Shown here in pieces: positions 8,430 through 16,978 of a stretch of DNA of 64,000 nt (its first letter is position 1; the number at the start of each line of letters is the position of its first letter). The stretch lies in contig NC_015945.1 in the NCBI RefSeq assembly GCF_000224085.1, positions 1,747,501-1,811,500 of the forward strand, in the 5' to 3' direction. The translations under genes were made by a program, and so were the position numbers. The stretch comes from Allomuricauda ruestringensis DSM 13258 (GTDB taxonomy: Bacteria > Bacteroidota > Bacteroidia > Flavobacteriales > Flavobacteriaceae). The notes below the pieces were generated by a model. It saw nothing but the letters and a program-made list of their open reading frames with translations, was not told where the DNA came from and searched no databases.

Positions 8430-10692
8430 ATCGTAAGGTTTTTATACTCAATATAGCATCATTTAGCACAAAAGGCATGGGAATACTGTTTTTCGGCCGC
8501 TCCGGGATGCTAAAATCGGGATGTGTTAAAAGGTTATTGGAAGCTTCATACAAAGTGAGCTCCAAAATGGAATCTTTTGGAAATTCCAGTTGTAATTCCG
8601 TGAAATCATTGTTGGTAATATAGTGTGTCACCAATCTACTCTTTCTATTCTCCAAGAAATAGGGGGATAATGCAATCTGGTTCACTTTGGCAGATGTTAT
8701 ATCAATTGGATTTGTAAATACCTCAAGCCGATTTACATCTCTTTTTGGCGTGATACAGAGTTCGATAACCCTGTTTTCTCCGATGATGGTATCCATTACA
8801 GTATCAATGTAGGGAGTTTTAATATCTTTCTTTGGTGCATTGGCCACATAATTAAGATTTGTACGGTATTTGCTGGAAATGGTCTCCGCTTCGGGTTTTC
8901 TTTTTCCATCTCCCAAAAACTGGCCGTTCCAATCAATCAATACGTTATCGTAAGTGGCCCAAAGCGTGGAATCGGTATCTGCATTATAAACATACAGCAG
9001 ACTGCTTGGTTTTGGTCTTTCCTCATTAAAATCGGATTGAATATGGCTGGAAATGCCAAAAGCGAAGAAGAGGAACAAGAAGAGGTAAGCCAATCTGCCC
9101 TTGCTCTTTAATTGACCAAAAAATGGAAGTGCCAAGAAAAATAGAAGCGTTGTAAAAAGGGTTGCGGCAACCATCATTTTTAAACCAAGGCCAACAGGGA
9201 ACATTTTGATGAATGGCGAATAAATGAGCACCGCGGGCAATGCCAAAAACACCATTAGGAACGGATTGGGCTTTTCTTGATTAATGGTCACCAAAAGTCC
9301 TGCCAACAACCCGAACAAGGGAACAATAAAAAAGCTGGCACCTTTTAAATAATGTGCTACCAATCCGCAGATAAGCAACCAAATAAATAGAGGTGCCACC
9401 AATAAATTGGGCGTACTGGTTTTTCGGAATTTATGATAGGTGTAAAAGCACACAAATAGAGAAAACATAACATAAACGGCAATGTAGGTATGGCCATTAT
9501 AGGTAAAGCCATGCAGCATGTCCTTAAAACTTGGATACCACCAAGTAATTACGGACCAACAAAAATAGCCTACCAGTCCATTGACGATCAGGGTGATCAG
9601 TACGGGTACAAACCCCTTAAAAATGTCCTTGGTATTGAGTTTCTTTTTTTTGAACCCAGAAAAAAGTAACAGGACAAATGCCAAGACTGCCACACCGAAC
9701 ATGGGCCAAATCCATTCAAAAGGGTAGGAGACCATGTTGTAGAACGGGAGGTTATAGTAAACTTCATCGTTCAAACTTTTTAGGTTGTTCAGGTCGGCAT
9801 TACTAAAATAGGCAAGCAAGGGCATTAAATAACTGCCTTGGTGCGCCAAGGTGTTTCTGTCCAATCTTTCGTAATTGTCCAAAGCGGTATGATAATCAAA
9901 ATGGTCATCAATAAACGCAAAGTTGAAACCTTCGATATCACCATCTTCCCTAAAAACGGTGAGATCCGTATCGTTAGGGAGCATTTTATAAATGCTATAG
10001 GCCAACGAATTTGCTACGGGATATTTAGGATTGGCTTTTTTAAACTCTTTTATTAAAGTGCCGTTGCCCCTGTTGGTTTCAATAAGCATGTAGCTTGGAC
10101 CGCCACTGCCCCGGGCTTCAAAATTTAGGGCGAGTCCCACATCTTTGGCCCAAGGATGCTTGTTTACAAAAAGATCGGCCCCATTAAGCCCAAGCTCCTC
10201 GGCATCGGTTATTAATATGATGATATCGTTCTTAGGAACCTTGTTTTCGCTCAAAAATGCCCTGATGCCTTCCAAAATCGTAGCGACACCGCTACCAGCA
10301 TCACTAGCTCCGTGGGAAGAATGCGGACTGCTATCGTAATGTGAAAGTAAAAGCAATGCTTTTCCATTTCCGCTGCCTTCAATTCTGGCCAAAATATTGG
10401 TAGCCCTGCTCAAATTGCCCCAATCACCTGCGGTGTAGCCTTCTTGCGTAATGGTCTCCAAACCCATTTTTTTCAATTCGGAAATAATGTAGCTTTTGGC
10501 TCTTTCATGTCCCGGAAAACCAACGGCATGGGGTTCTTTGGATAACTGTTCTACATGGGTCAGGGCCCTATCCGTAGAAAAGGATTGTAAAGAAACCTCC
10601 TTATTGGGTTTATAGGAAGGCATTAAAGATTTAAAACTCCAATACACGGCAAAAAATAGCAGAATTAGGGCAAGGGTTCGAGAAAATTTCAT
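8422..10692 (-). CDS. M28 family zinc peptidase with C-terminal membrane domain
   Basis: 756 residues. One N-terminal membrane segment (residues 5-22) leads to a periplasmic M28 aminopeptidase domain. Zinc and catalytic residues are visible as LSHYDS (H118, D120), GASDAGSG (D131), DAEELG (E165/E166) and DHFDYHTALD. From about residue 320 come roughly eight hydrophobic segments (for example MFGVAVLAFVLLLFSGF, YLFLFLFFAFGISSHI), then a soluble tail. This layout resembles ER metallopeptidase 1 and its bacterial relatives. It probably trims peptides at the periplasmic face of the inner membrane. The SDR gene follows with an eight-base overlap. Confidence 0.85.
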   Translation of the reverse strand: MKFSRTLALILLFFAVYWSFKSLMPSYKPNKEVSLQSFSTDRALTHVEQLSKEPHAVGFPGHERAKSYIISELKKMGLETITQEGYTAGDWGNLSRATNILARIEGSGNGKALLLLSHYDSSPHSSHGASDAGSGVATILEGIRAFLSENKVPKNDIIILITDAEELGLNGADLFVNKHPWAKDVGLALNFEARGSGGPSYMLIETNRGNGTLIKEFKKANPKYPVANSLAYSIYKMLPNDTDLTVFREDGDIEGFNFAFIDDHFDYHTALDNYERLDRNTLAHQGSYLMPLLAYFSNADLNNLKSLNDEVYYNLPFYNMVSYPFEWIWPMFGVAVLAFVLLLFSGFKKKKLNTKDIFKGFVPVLITLIVNGLVGYFCWSVITWWYPSFKDMLHGFTYNGHTYIAVYVMFSLFVCFYTYHKFRKTSTPNLLVAPLFIWLLICGLVAHYLKGASFFIVPLFGLLAGLLVTINQEKPNPFLMVFLALPAVLIYSPFIKMFPVGLGLKMMVAATLFTTLLFFLALPFFGQLKSKGRLAYLFLFLFFAFGISSHIQSDFNEERPKPSSLLYVYNADTDSTLWATYDNVLIDWNGQFLGDGKRKPEAETISSKYRTNLNYVANAPKKDIKTPYIDTVMDTIIGENRVIELCITPKRDVNRLEVFTNPIDITSAKVNQIALSPYFLENRKSRLVTHYITNNDFTELQLEFPKDSILELTLYEASNNLLTHPDFSIPERPKNSIPMPFVLNDAILSIKTLRFD

Positions 10693-10814
10693 GGTATAGC
10701 GGTGTTGGTGTCTAAATGTATGAAATTATGAAAGGTTCTTATATTTTGACATGTAAAATTAGGTTATTCGCCAAAAAAGTCTATATTTATTACTCAACTT
10801 TAAAATCTAACCAT

Positions 10815-11285
10815 ATGGCAATCAAAAGTTTTCAAGGCGTACGAAGCAAGGAGGAGAACAAGAAAAAGTACAATGCCCCAATTTTGGTGGAGGATTACAT
10901 GACCAAAAAATTGATCACCTTTTCTCCAGACCAGTCCATTTTGGAAGTGATGGAGACTTTTGCCAAACACCATATTTCCGGTGGTCCGGTTGTGGATAAC
11001 AATGGTTTTTTGGTAGGTATTATTTCCGAGGCGGATTGTATGAAGCAAATTTCGGAGAGCAGATACTTTAATCAACCTATTTTGGATAAGAGCGTTGAAC
11101 GTTTTATGACCAAAAATGTGGAGACTATTCCGCACGATATGTCCATTTTTGACGCGGCAGGTGTTTTTGACAGGCACAACAGGCGTAGATTACCCGTAAT
11201 GAAGAACGATATCCTCGTGGGACAGATCAGCCGAAAGGATATTGTGATTGCGGCCTTAAAACTAACTTCCCATAGTTGGAAATAA
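10815..11285 (+). CDS. CBS-domain protein
   Basis: 156 residues made of two CBS motifs in tandem (a Bateman module): VEDYMTKKLITFSPDQSILE with HHISGGPVVDNNGFLVGIIS, then RFMTKNVETIPHDMSIFDAA with RRRLPVMKNDILVGQISRKD. Such stand-alone modules bind adenine nucleotides and sense energy or stress state. No effector domain is attached. ATG at 10815 begins the conserved N-terminus (MAIKSFQGVRSKEENKKKY); the longer frame from 10716 is AT-rich leader. It is divergent from the peptidase gene and convergent with the zinc-ribbon gene. Confidence 0.85.
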   Translation: MAIKSFQGVRSKEENKKKYNAPILVEDYMTKKLITFSPDQSILEVMETFAKHHISGGPVVDNNGFLVGIISEADCMKQISESRYFNQPILDKSVERFMTKNVETIPHDMSIFDAAGVFDRHNRRRLPVMKNDILVGQISRKDIVIAALKLTSHSWK

Positions 11286-11297
11286 ATAAGCCGGGGC

Positions 11298-11651
11298 TTA
11301 CTCTCTTTTCACGATCATGTAATAATCATTATCAAGTGGCAAGTACCCTAAATCATATACAAAGTAGTAGGTACTTCCCTTTTTGGTAGTGTAAAGGTTG
11401 GTTATATATTCAAAATCAAAACCTTTGTCCAGCAACCGCATTTTAGTGGTCTTGGTCTTGCCGTCACGTAGTGGGAAACTATCCAATATCCTGTAGTTTT
11501 TGCGAAGCTTATTGTTGATGTTGCGCACCAAGTTCTTGCTATCTCGGTTCAATCGGTTGTTGTAGTCGTTTCTACAATGGTCGGAACAGTATTTTTGGTC
11601 GATGCGGCCTACAAGTTTTTCACCGCATACCAAGCATTTTCTTTCGGACAT
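11298..11651 (-). CDS. zinc-ribbon protein of unknown function
   Basis: 117 residues. The N-terminus has a four-Cys/His zinc ribbon: CLVCGEKLVGRIDQKYCSDH followed by Cys and RNDYNN. The rest (KLRKNYRILDSFPLRDGKTK, then a Tyr-rich strand region) has no family I know. Similar short ribbons (CxxCG ... KYCSxxC) bind zinc and often act in nucleic-acid or protein binding. It follows the pentapeptide-repeat gene by nine bases and is probably the last gene of that transcript. Confidence 0.72.
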   Translation of the reverse strand: MSERKCLVCGEKLVGRIDQKYCSDHCRNDYNNRLNRDSKNLVRNINNKLRKNYRILDSFPLRDGKTKTTKMRLLDKGFDFEYITNLYTTKKGSTYYFVYDLGYLPLDNDYYMIVKRE

Positions 11652-11660
11652 AGGATAAGA

Positions 11661-12233
11661 TTAGGTCACCACAAGATCATACTTTTTTAACAAACCGATC
11701 AATCCGTCCTTGCTGAAACGGGTTTTCTTTATTTGGTTGATGGACGGATCTATGTTAAAATTTATGGCTGAAGTAAAATCAGCTTGCTCAAGATTTGTGT
11801 TGTTAAATATTGAATTGTCAAAATCACAATTAGGGAATTTGGCCTGTTTTAAGTTGGCCTCGGAAAAGTCAGTTTGATGGAGTTTACAATCATAAAATTG
11901 GATATTGGGGAGATGCATCCCTATAAATGATGCTACGGATAAATTGCAGCCCACAAAATTAAGTGATAACAAAAGTTGGTTACAGGTCTCAAACTGAAGG
12001 CCGACCATTTTGCATTCCTCAAAGGTAACATCATTAAAAATCGTGTTTGCAATATTGGTGTTGGTGAAATCGCACCCGTCAAAAGTGCATTCCACAAAAT
12101 TCTGATTGTCCAAAAACCCTTTGGAGAACAAGCAGTCCACAAAACGGCAATTTTCGTAATCGCCCTTGGGCAACTTGGTTTGCGTATAATCCTGTTTTGT
12201 GAACTCCTGATCTAACCAAAAGGATTCAGCCAT
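11661..12233 (-). CDS. pentapeptide-repeat protein
   Basis: 190 residues with repeated A(D/N)LXX-like pentapeptides: YENCRFVDCLFSKGFLDNQ, FVECTFDGCDFTNTNIANTI, FNDVTFEECKMVGLQFETC, then QTDFSEANLKQAKFPNCDFD. This predicts a right-handed square beta-helix. The family includes Qnr and MfpA, which mimic DNA and protect gyrase; the C-terminal helix (SKDGLIGLLKKYDLVVT) is Qnr-like. Whether this chromosomal copy binds gyrase is not shown. The start overlaps the BNR gene stop by one base, so it is coupled to it. Confidence 0.83.
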   Translation of the reverse strand: MAESFWLDQEFTKQDYTQTKLPKGDYENCRFVDCLFSKGFLDNQNFVECTFDGCDFTNTNIANTIFNDVTFEECKMVGLQFETCNQLLLSLNFVGCNLSVASFIGMHLPNIQFYDCKLHQTDFSEANLKQAKFPNCDFDNSIFNNTNLEQADFTSAINFNIDPSINQIKKTRFSKDGLIGLLKKYDLVVT

Positions 12234-15200
12234 TACTCTCCTGTTAAAATAATAGCGGGAATGTCCAATGCTTTGAACATATCGTTGTATTCTTTCATGC
12301 CAGTACCCACGATGGCATTTTTCTCATCTTCAAAAGTTTTCCATTCGGCCATGTTGTCCCTAAAAAGTTCTTTGGCACCTTCGGTTACTTTGGGTTCTGG
12401 TACATCGATAAATCCCCTCAAATGCATAAAATCAGCATTTAACTTACTGCTGAAGTTCACCACATCTTGGAAAGTTTTCTGCTTGGGCTGGATGAGGTTC
12501 TCTTCCCAGGTATTGATGCGTTCCAGCAGTGCATCACCTTTCTCCAATAGCTCTTTGGCTTTTTCGTTGTCCTTAAGCAATTCCTTATAGCTTTTAAGTT
12601 GACTTTTGGCCGTGCGCATTTGGTTCACCGCTTTGTGCATGTTTACCAAGGTTTCATCGATTTGGGTCAAGTACGATTGCTGTTCCGCATAGTCAGCAGC
12701 TGTGGCATCGATTACAGGGTCTGGCAATACCATCGCATTGGTTTCCACGGTTTCGGCACCCATGGTCAGCCGAAGGGTGTAAGTGCCCGGCGCCACACGC
12801 GAACTTCCATAACCATCAAATCCAAAAACGTTTTCAATGGCAGGGGATGGTTCGCGGTAAAAATCCCAAGTGAATCGGTTATACCCTTTGGCGGAAGGCA
12901 AAACCTTTGGTTTTGAAGGTCCGCCTGCCCAGCTTCTAAAATCTTTCGGTGCTTGATTGGTGTATGTTCGGATCACTTTACCGCCAGAAAGTACTTCCAA
13001 TTTTAGTTCGGTGGAATCCAATTTTTTTGGCAAGTAATAATCAAACGTCACCCCGGATTTTGGGTTTTGACCCAATCCCGGTACATACTCGTCAGTGCTG
13101 CCATTAAAAATTCGGTAAGATGGTTTTGGTGTCACAATTTGTAGTGAATTTACAGGCTTCAAACTATGTTGAATGGCTCCCAAATCATCCAATATCCAAA
13201 AAGCTCTCCCTGCCGTGGCGGCTACCAAATCATTATCCTGAATAATCAAATCATTGATTGGGACTACAGGTAAATTCAATTGTAGCGGTTGCCAATGTTG
13301 GCCATCATCCAAAGATACATATAGCCCCGTTTCTGTACCTGCATAAAGTAATCCTTTTTGCTTTTTATCCTCACGGACGACTCGGGCAAAAGTGTGTTCT
13401 CCATCAATTCCGTTGGTGATTTTCGTCCAAGTTTGACCATAATCGGAGGTTTTGAAAATGTAGGTGTCCAAATCCATAAACTTGTATCGCATTAACGTAA
13501 TGTATGCCGTAGCGGGCTCGTGAGGTGATACTTCAATACTGTTGATGATACCCTCTTTAAGGTTCGGAGGAGTAATATTTTCCCAAGTTTCGCCACCATT
13601 TTTAGTAATATGAACCAATCCGTCGTCCGAACCGGCATAAAGTACGCCTTCTTCGTGGGGAGATTCCACCAAGTACATGATGGTATTGTAGTTTTCTCCA
13701 CCGGCAGCTTCGTTGGTGTACGGACCGCTTCCAGGGCCTTGCTTCTCAATTTCGTTTTTGGTTAAATCGGGACTTACCACATCCCAACTGTACCCACCAT
13801 CTTTGGTTCGGAACACCACATTGCCCGCATGGTAAATGGTATTACGGTCGTGTGGCGAGCTTATGATGGGGGCGTTCCAATTATAACGGAACTTAAAATC
13901 CTTTGGAATATTTCCGAGACCCAATTCCGGGTACGCTTTGATGGGTTTTGCTTGACGAGAAGCTTTCACCCACTTTTCAATGATTCCTTGGTAACAACCA
14001 CCGTAAACAAGCTCGGGGTTATCAGGGTCAAAAGCCAAATAAGCACTTTCGCAACCGGCAACCGGGTACCAGTCTTTCCAATCTATACCGCCATCGCGTG
14101 TACGGCTGGCAATTGCCACGGAAGAGTTATCTTGTTGTCCTCCGTACACATTGTAGGGTACTAAATTATCCGTGATCACTCGGTAAAACTGTGAGGTTGG
14201 TTGGTATTGTTGGGAACTCCAGCTAGCACCTCCGTTATTGGAAACATTGGCGCCACCATCGTTGGAGTTGACCATGATTTGGTTGTTTTTGGGATGTATC
14301 CAGAGGTCGTGATTATCCCCATGGGGCGTAGGTACGGGAGTAAACGTTTTTCCACCATCAATGGATTTGGTCACGGGAGCATTGAGCACATACACGATGT
14401 TTTCATCTTGTGTATCTGCATAAATCTCCATGTAGTACCAAGATCGTGCAATATTGATTCGCTCCTTATTGGTCTGTTTCCAAGTTTTCCCGGCATCCAC
14501 ACTTTTATAAACACCGCCTTTTTCTCCTTCGGCCTCAATTACGGCATAGACTACATCTGAATTTGCTCTTGAAACAGAAACACCAGATTTTCCAAATTCC
14601 TTTGGAAGTCCTTTGCCCATTTTGTCCCATGTGGTTCCGCCATCGGTAGACTTATAGAAGCCCGAAGAGGCTCCTCCAGAAGTAATGGTCCAAGGAGTTC
14701 TTTCGTGTTGCCATAGAGCTGCATATAAAATAAGGGGGTTGTTCATGTCCATACTCAGGGACGAAGCCCCGGTAATATCGTCAACATAAAGCACTTTTTC
14801 CCAAGTTTCCCCTCCGTTGGTGGAGCGATAAATGCCACGGTCTTCGGATGGTCCATATTGGGCGCCTTGGGCCGCAATAAAAATAATGTCGGGATTGGTC
14901 GGGTGGATAATTACATCGGAAATGTGACGTGTATGGTCCAACCCAATGTGTTTCCATGTTTTTCCAGCGTCTGTGGATTTGTAAACACCATCGCCCATAG
15001 AGGTCATTACCCCACGGGCAGCGTGTTCTCCCATTCCAGCTATCACAATGTTGGGATTGTTTTCTGAAACGGCAATATCCCCTACGGTTCCTGTTTTAAG
15101 GAATCCGTCGGAAATGTTTTTCCAAGTGATACCGTCATCGGTAGTTTTCCAGATACCGCCTCCAGTCGTTCCCATATAATAGGTATGGGGCTGTCCCACC

Positions 15201-15382
15201 ACCCCAGCTGATGTAACGCTACGACCACCCCGGAACGGGCCGATGTTGCGCCATTTTAATCCCGGAAAAAGGGAATCGTTTATTACAATGGAAGGTTGGT
15301 CTGATTTTTTGCTTCTTCGTTGTGCATCCATAGGATACAACGCCAATAACATGGCACATAAAAGTAGAGGTCTTAGTTTCAC
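12233..15382 (-). CDS. large secreted BNR/sortilin-like beta-propeller protein
   Basis: 1049 residues with a signal peptide (MKLRPLLLCAMLLALYPMDAQ). Many Asp-box (BNR) turns are spread over residues 60-720, such as TTDDGITWKN, STDAGKTWKH, STNGGETWEK, SVDAGKTWKQ, TKNGGETWEN and TSDYGQTWTK, which predict one or two VPS10/sortilin-type propellers. The last 300 residues are a beta-sandwich followed by helices (SQLKSYKELLKDNEKAKELL). Proteins of this type are often called glycosyl hydrolases, but Asp boxes do not prove sialidase or xyloglucanase activity and no catalytic set is identified. It lies upstream of the pentapeptide and zinc-ribbon genes. Confidence 0.85.
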   Translation of the reverse strand: MKLRPLLLCAMLLALYPMDAQRRSKKSDQPSIVINDSLFPGLKWRNIGPFRGGRSVTSAGVVGQPHTYYMGTTGGGIWKTTDDGITWKNISDGFLKTGTVGDIAVSENNPNIVIAGMGEHAARGVMTSMGDGVYKSTDAGKTWKHIGLDHTRHISDVIIHPTNPDIIFIAAQGAQYGPSEDRGIYRSTNGGETWEKVLYVDDITGASSLSMDMNNPLILYAALWQHERTPWTITSGGASSGFYKSTDGGTTWDKMGKGLPKEFGKSGVSVSRANSDVVYAVIEAEGEKGGVYKSVDAGKTWKQTNKERINIARSWYYMEIYADTQDENIVYVLNAPVTKSIDGGKTFTPVPTPHGDNHDLWIHPKNNQIMVNSNDGGANVSNNGGASWSSQQYQPTSQFYRVITDNLVPYNVYGGQQDNSSVAIASRTRDGGIDWKDWYPVAGCESAYLAFDPDNPELVYGGCYQGIIEKWVKASRQAKPIKAYPELGLGNIPKDFKFRYNWNAPIISSPHDRNTIYHAGNVVFRTKDGGYSWDVVSPDLTKNEIEKQGPGSGPYTNEAAGGENYNTIMYLVESPHEEGVLYAGSDDGLVHITKNGGETWENITPPNLKEGIINSIEVSPHEPATAYITLMRYKFMDLDTYIFKTSDYGQTWTKITNGIDGEHTFARVVREDKKQKGLLYAGTETGLYVSLDDGQHWQPLQLNLPVVPINDLIIQDNDLVAATAGRAFWILDDLGAIQHSLKPVNSLQIVTPKPSYRIFNGSTDEYVPGLGQNPKSGVTFDYYLPKKLDSTELKLEVLSGGKVIRTYTNQAPKDFRSWAGGPSKPKVLPSAKGYNRFTWDFYREPSPAIENVFGFDGYGSSRVAPGTYTLRLTMGAETVETNAMVLPDPVIDATAADYAEQQSYLTQIDETLVNMHKAVNQMRTAKSQLKSYKELLKDNEKAKELLEKGDALLERINTWEENLIQPKQKTFQDVVNFSSKLNADFMHLRGFIDVPEPKVTEGAKELFRDNMAEWKTFEDEKNAIVGTGMKEYNDMFKALDIPAIILTGE

Positions 15383-15485
15383 GAGTGTTGGAATTAGTTA
15401 GTCTGTTAAAGATACTAATTCAACTTATTCCAATGAAACTAAATCACTTCAACCCGTTGGGTATTTTGGCTATAAAAAAGAATAA

Positions 15486-15607
15486 CTGTCAGTTCGAGTG
15501 ATTTTGAGGAACGAAAAATTTTATCGAGAACTCATTTTAAAGCAAAATTCTTTGTTCTCGATACAAATTTTACTCATTTCAATCGTAAAACCCACTCGAA
15601 CTGACAG
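15486..15607. repeat. palindromic interspersed repeat, copy 1
   Basis: A perfect 15-base inverted repeat bounds the element: CTGTCAGTTCGAGTG at 15486-15500 and its complement at 15593-15607. A second inner pair, ATCGAGAAC at 15523-15531 and GTTCTCGAT at 15554-15562, is flanked by AAAATTT runs, so the whole 122 bases can fold into a long imperfect hairpin. The modules recur at 21.5, 27.5, 41.8 and 42.0 kb. It fills the gap between the BNR and DUF6265 genes. Confidence 0.8.
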
Positions 15608-15631
15608 TGTTTTTTAAAATGTAAAATGGGT

Positions 15632-16123
15632 TCACTTTACTCTTTTGTAGGCAAACAAGACTTCTTCTTGGTTTCCATTCTCTTCAATGAGGACCCAAAC
15701 ATTCATTTGGTCGCTACTTAGCTTTTCCATGGTGAGTCCTTCAAAATATACCTTGTTCGGTTCCAGTTTCACCAATTTAAAATCGATGGTTTCATCTTTT
15801 TCTTCCCAGCCCATCAGGTTTCCATCAAAATGTTTGAGTTGAAGTATGATGGAATCGTCCAATTGTTGAATGTGGCCCGATTCGTAGAAGGAGACTTTAT
15901 CATCGTTAACCATTCGGAATACGAACATCATGGAATTGCCCATGGGTGCACTCCATATTTCCTCGGCAATGCCTCCAAAAGCCTCGCCTTTCCAATGGCC
16001 CTCAATCCACGAAACATCTTCCAGATTAGCTTTGGGTGATGATTCACCTTCGGATAGTTGCATGGTATGTTGCGCAGAAACAAGTCCTGTACTGAACAAA
16101 AAAATAAGTGCGATTGATTTCAT
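15632..16123 (-). CDS. secreted DUF6265 family protein
   Basis: 163 residues with a signal peptide (MKSIALIFLFSTGLVSAQ). The mature protein is a small lipocalin-like beta domain: DVSWIEGHWKGEAFGGIAEE, IWSAPMGNSMMFVFRM, then IILQLKHFDGNLMGWEEKDE, the pattern of DUF6265. Function is not known; the fold suggests binding of a small ligand in the periplasm. It is separated from the SIMPL gene by 33 bases on the same strand and may share its transcript. Confidence 0.78.
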   Translation of the reverse strand: MKSIALIFLFSTGLVSAQHTMQLSEGESSPKANLEDVSWIEGHWKGEAFGGIAEEIWSAPMGNSMMFVFRMVNDDKVSFYESGHIQQLDDSIILQLKHFDGNLMGWEEKDETIDFKLVKLEPNKVYFEGLTMEKLSSDQMNVWVLIEENGNQEEVLFAYKRVK

Positions 16124-16156
16124 GATTAAGTTTTTTGATTGATGAACACCCCACCA

Positions 16157-16855
16157 TTAATTGGACAGGGCGAATTTTACGTTGACGGTGGTCTCCACTT
16201 TTATTTTTTCAAAATCGATATCCAAGGGTTGCGCTTGGCCCATATCGGCAGAAACGGCTTTCATTTCCATCATAGGGGCTTGATTGTACCTGGGATAATA
16301 TTGGGAGTTATCCACAATATGTATGGCCATGCCTACTTTTTGCCCAAGTGGCTTTGTAAGGGCATCAGCTTTTTGCACCGCTTTTTGCACGGCCCTTGTT
16401 CTAAGCTCCAGTTCCAGTTCCTCCATTTTAGAATACTCGGTTTTTTCGATAGTGGTGTTGGCGATGTCCAATTGTTCCAGTGCCATCATCACATCGCCCA
16501 ATTCTTTCCCTGAGTAAACGACTAAGGCGTACTGTTTGCTTTTGAGGACTTCTTTTTGACGCAGAAAGTATTTTTTAAAGTTGCTGCCCATATCCTTGAT
16601 GACCAATTGCTCATCTAAATCAATGCCCAAGGTTTTAAAACGTTCTGCCATTTGGTTTTCCTGTTCCTCAACAGAAACACGCCCTTTGGTATCTTTTTCT
16701 TGAATGATGATGTTCAGGTAGATTTTATCAGGGGTGACCATGGTATCCACTTGGGCCTGAGTTTCCAAATAAGGGGTATCCAAAAAGTTTTTGGATTGGG
16801 CAAAAATTGTGGTGGTGAATAAGACCGTTGCTATAAAAAGGATTGTTTTTTTCAT
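16157..16855 (-). CDS. SIMPL (DUF541) periplasmic protein
   Basis: 232 residues. Signal peptide (TILFIATVLFTTTIFAQ), then the SIMPL domain: VDTMVTPDKIYLNIIIQEKD, KYALVVYSGKELGDVMMAL-like strand and RTRAVQKAVQKADALTKPLG near residues 150-170. SIMPL proteins form large periplasmic or surface assemblies and are linked to stress tolerance; their molecular job is unclear. A promoter with both boxes lies just upstream (16869-16899). Confidence 0.83.
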   Translation of the reverse strand: MKKTILFIATVLFTTTIFAQSKNFLDTPYLETQAQVDTMVTPDKIYLNIIIQEKDTKGRVSVEEQENQMAERFKTLGIDLDEQLVIKDMGSNFKKYFLRQKEVLKSKQYALVVYSGKELGDVMMALEQLDIANTTIEKTEYSKMEELELELRTRAVQKAVQKADALTKPLGQKVGMAIHIVDNSQYYPRYNQAPMMEMKAVSADMGQAQPLDIDFEKIKVETTVNVKFALSN

Positions 16856-16868
16856 GATGTAATTTTAT

Positions 16869-16899
16869 TAAAGTTAAATACTTCTCCCTTATGTTCAAA
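16869..16899 (-). promoter_or_regulatory. Bacteroidota-type promoter for the SIMPL gene
   Basis: Read on the minus strand: TTTG (16899-16896), 19 bases, then TAACTTTA (16876-16869). This fits the sigma-A consensus of Bacteroidota (TTTG, 19-21, TAnnTTTG) except for the last base. The start codon is 14 bases beyond the -7 box. Confidence 0.5.
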
Positions 16900-16978
16900 A
16901 CCTGTGCCGCATTGTATTTTGTCCCTGTACGGAATAAATTCTCTGGGTTAACTCGATTAACTTGAGTACATTGTGGAT

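Noticed and set aside
12261..15067. Several long plus-strand frames opposite the BNR gene
   Set aside because: They follow from the codon use of the real gene on the minus strand and show no protein features.
15434..15502. Short + strand frame of 22 codons ending in repeat copy 1
   Set aside because: Too short, no ribosome-binding site, and its end lies in the repeat.
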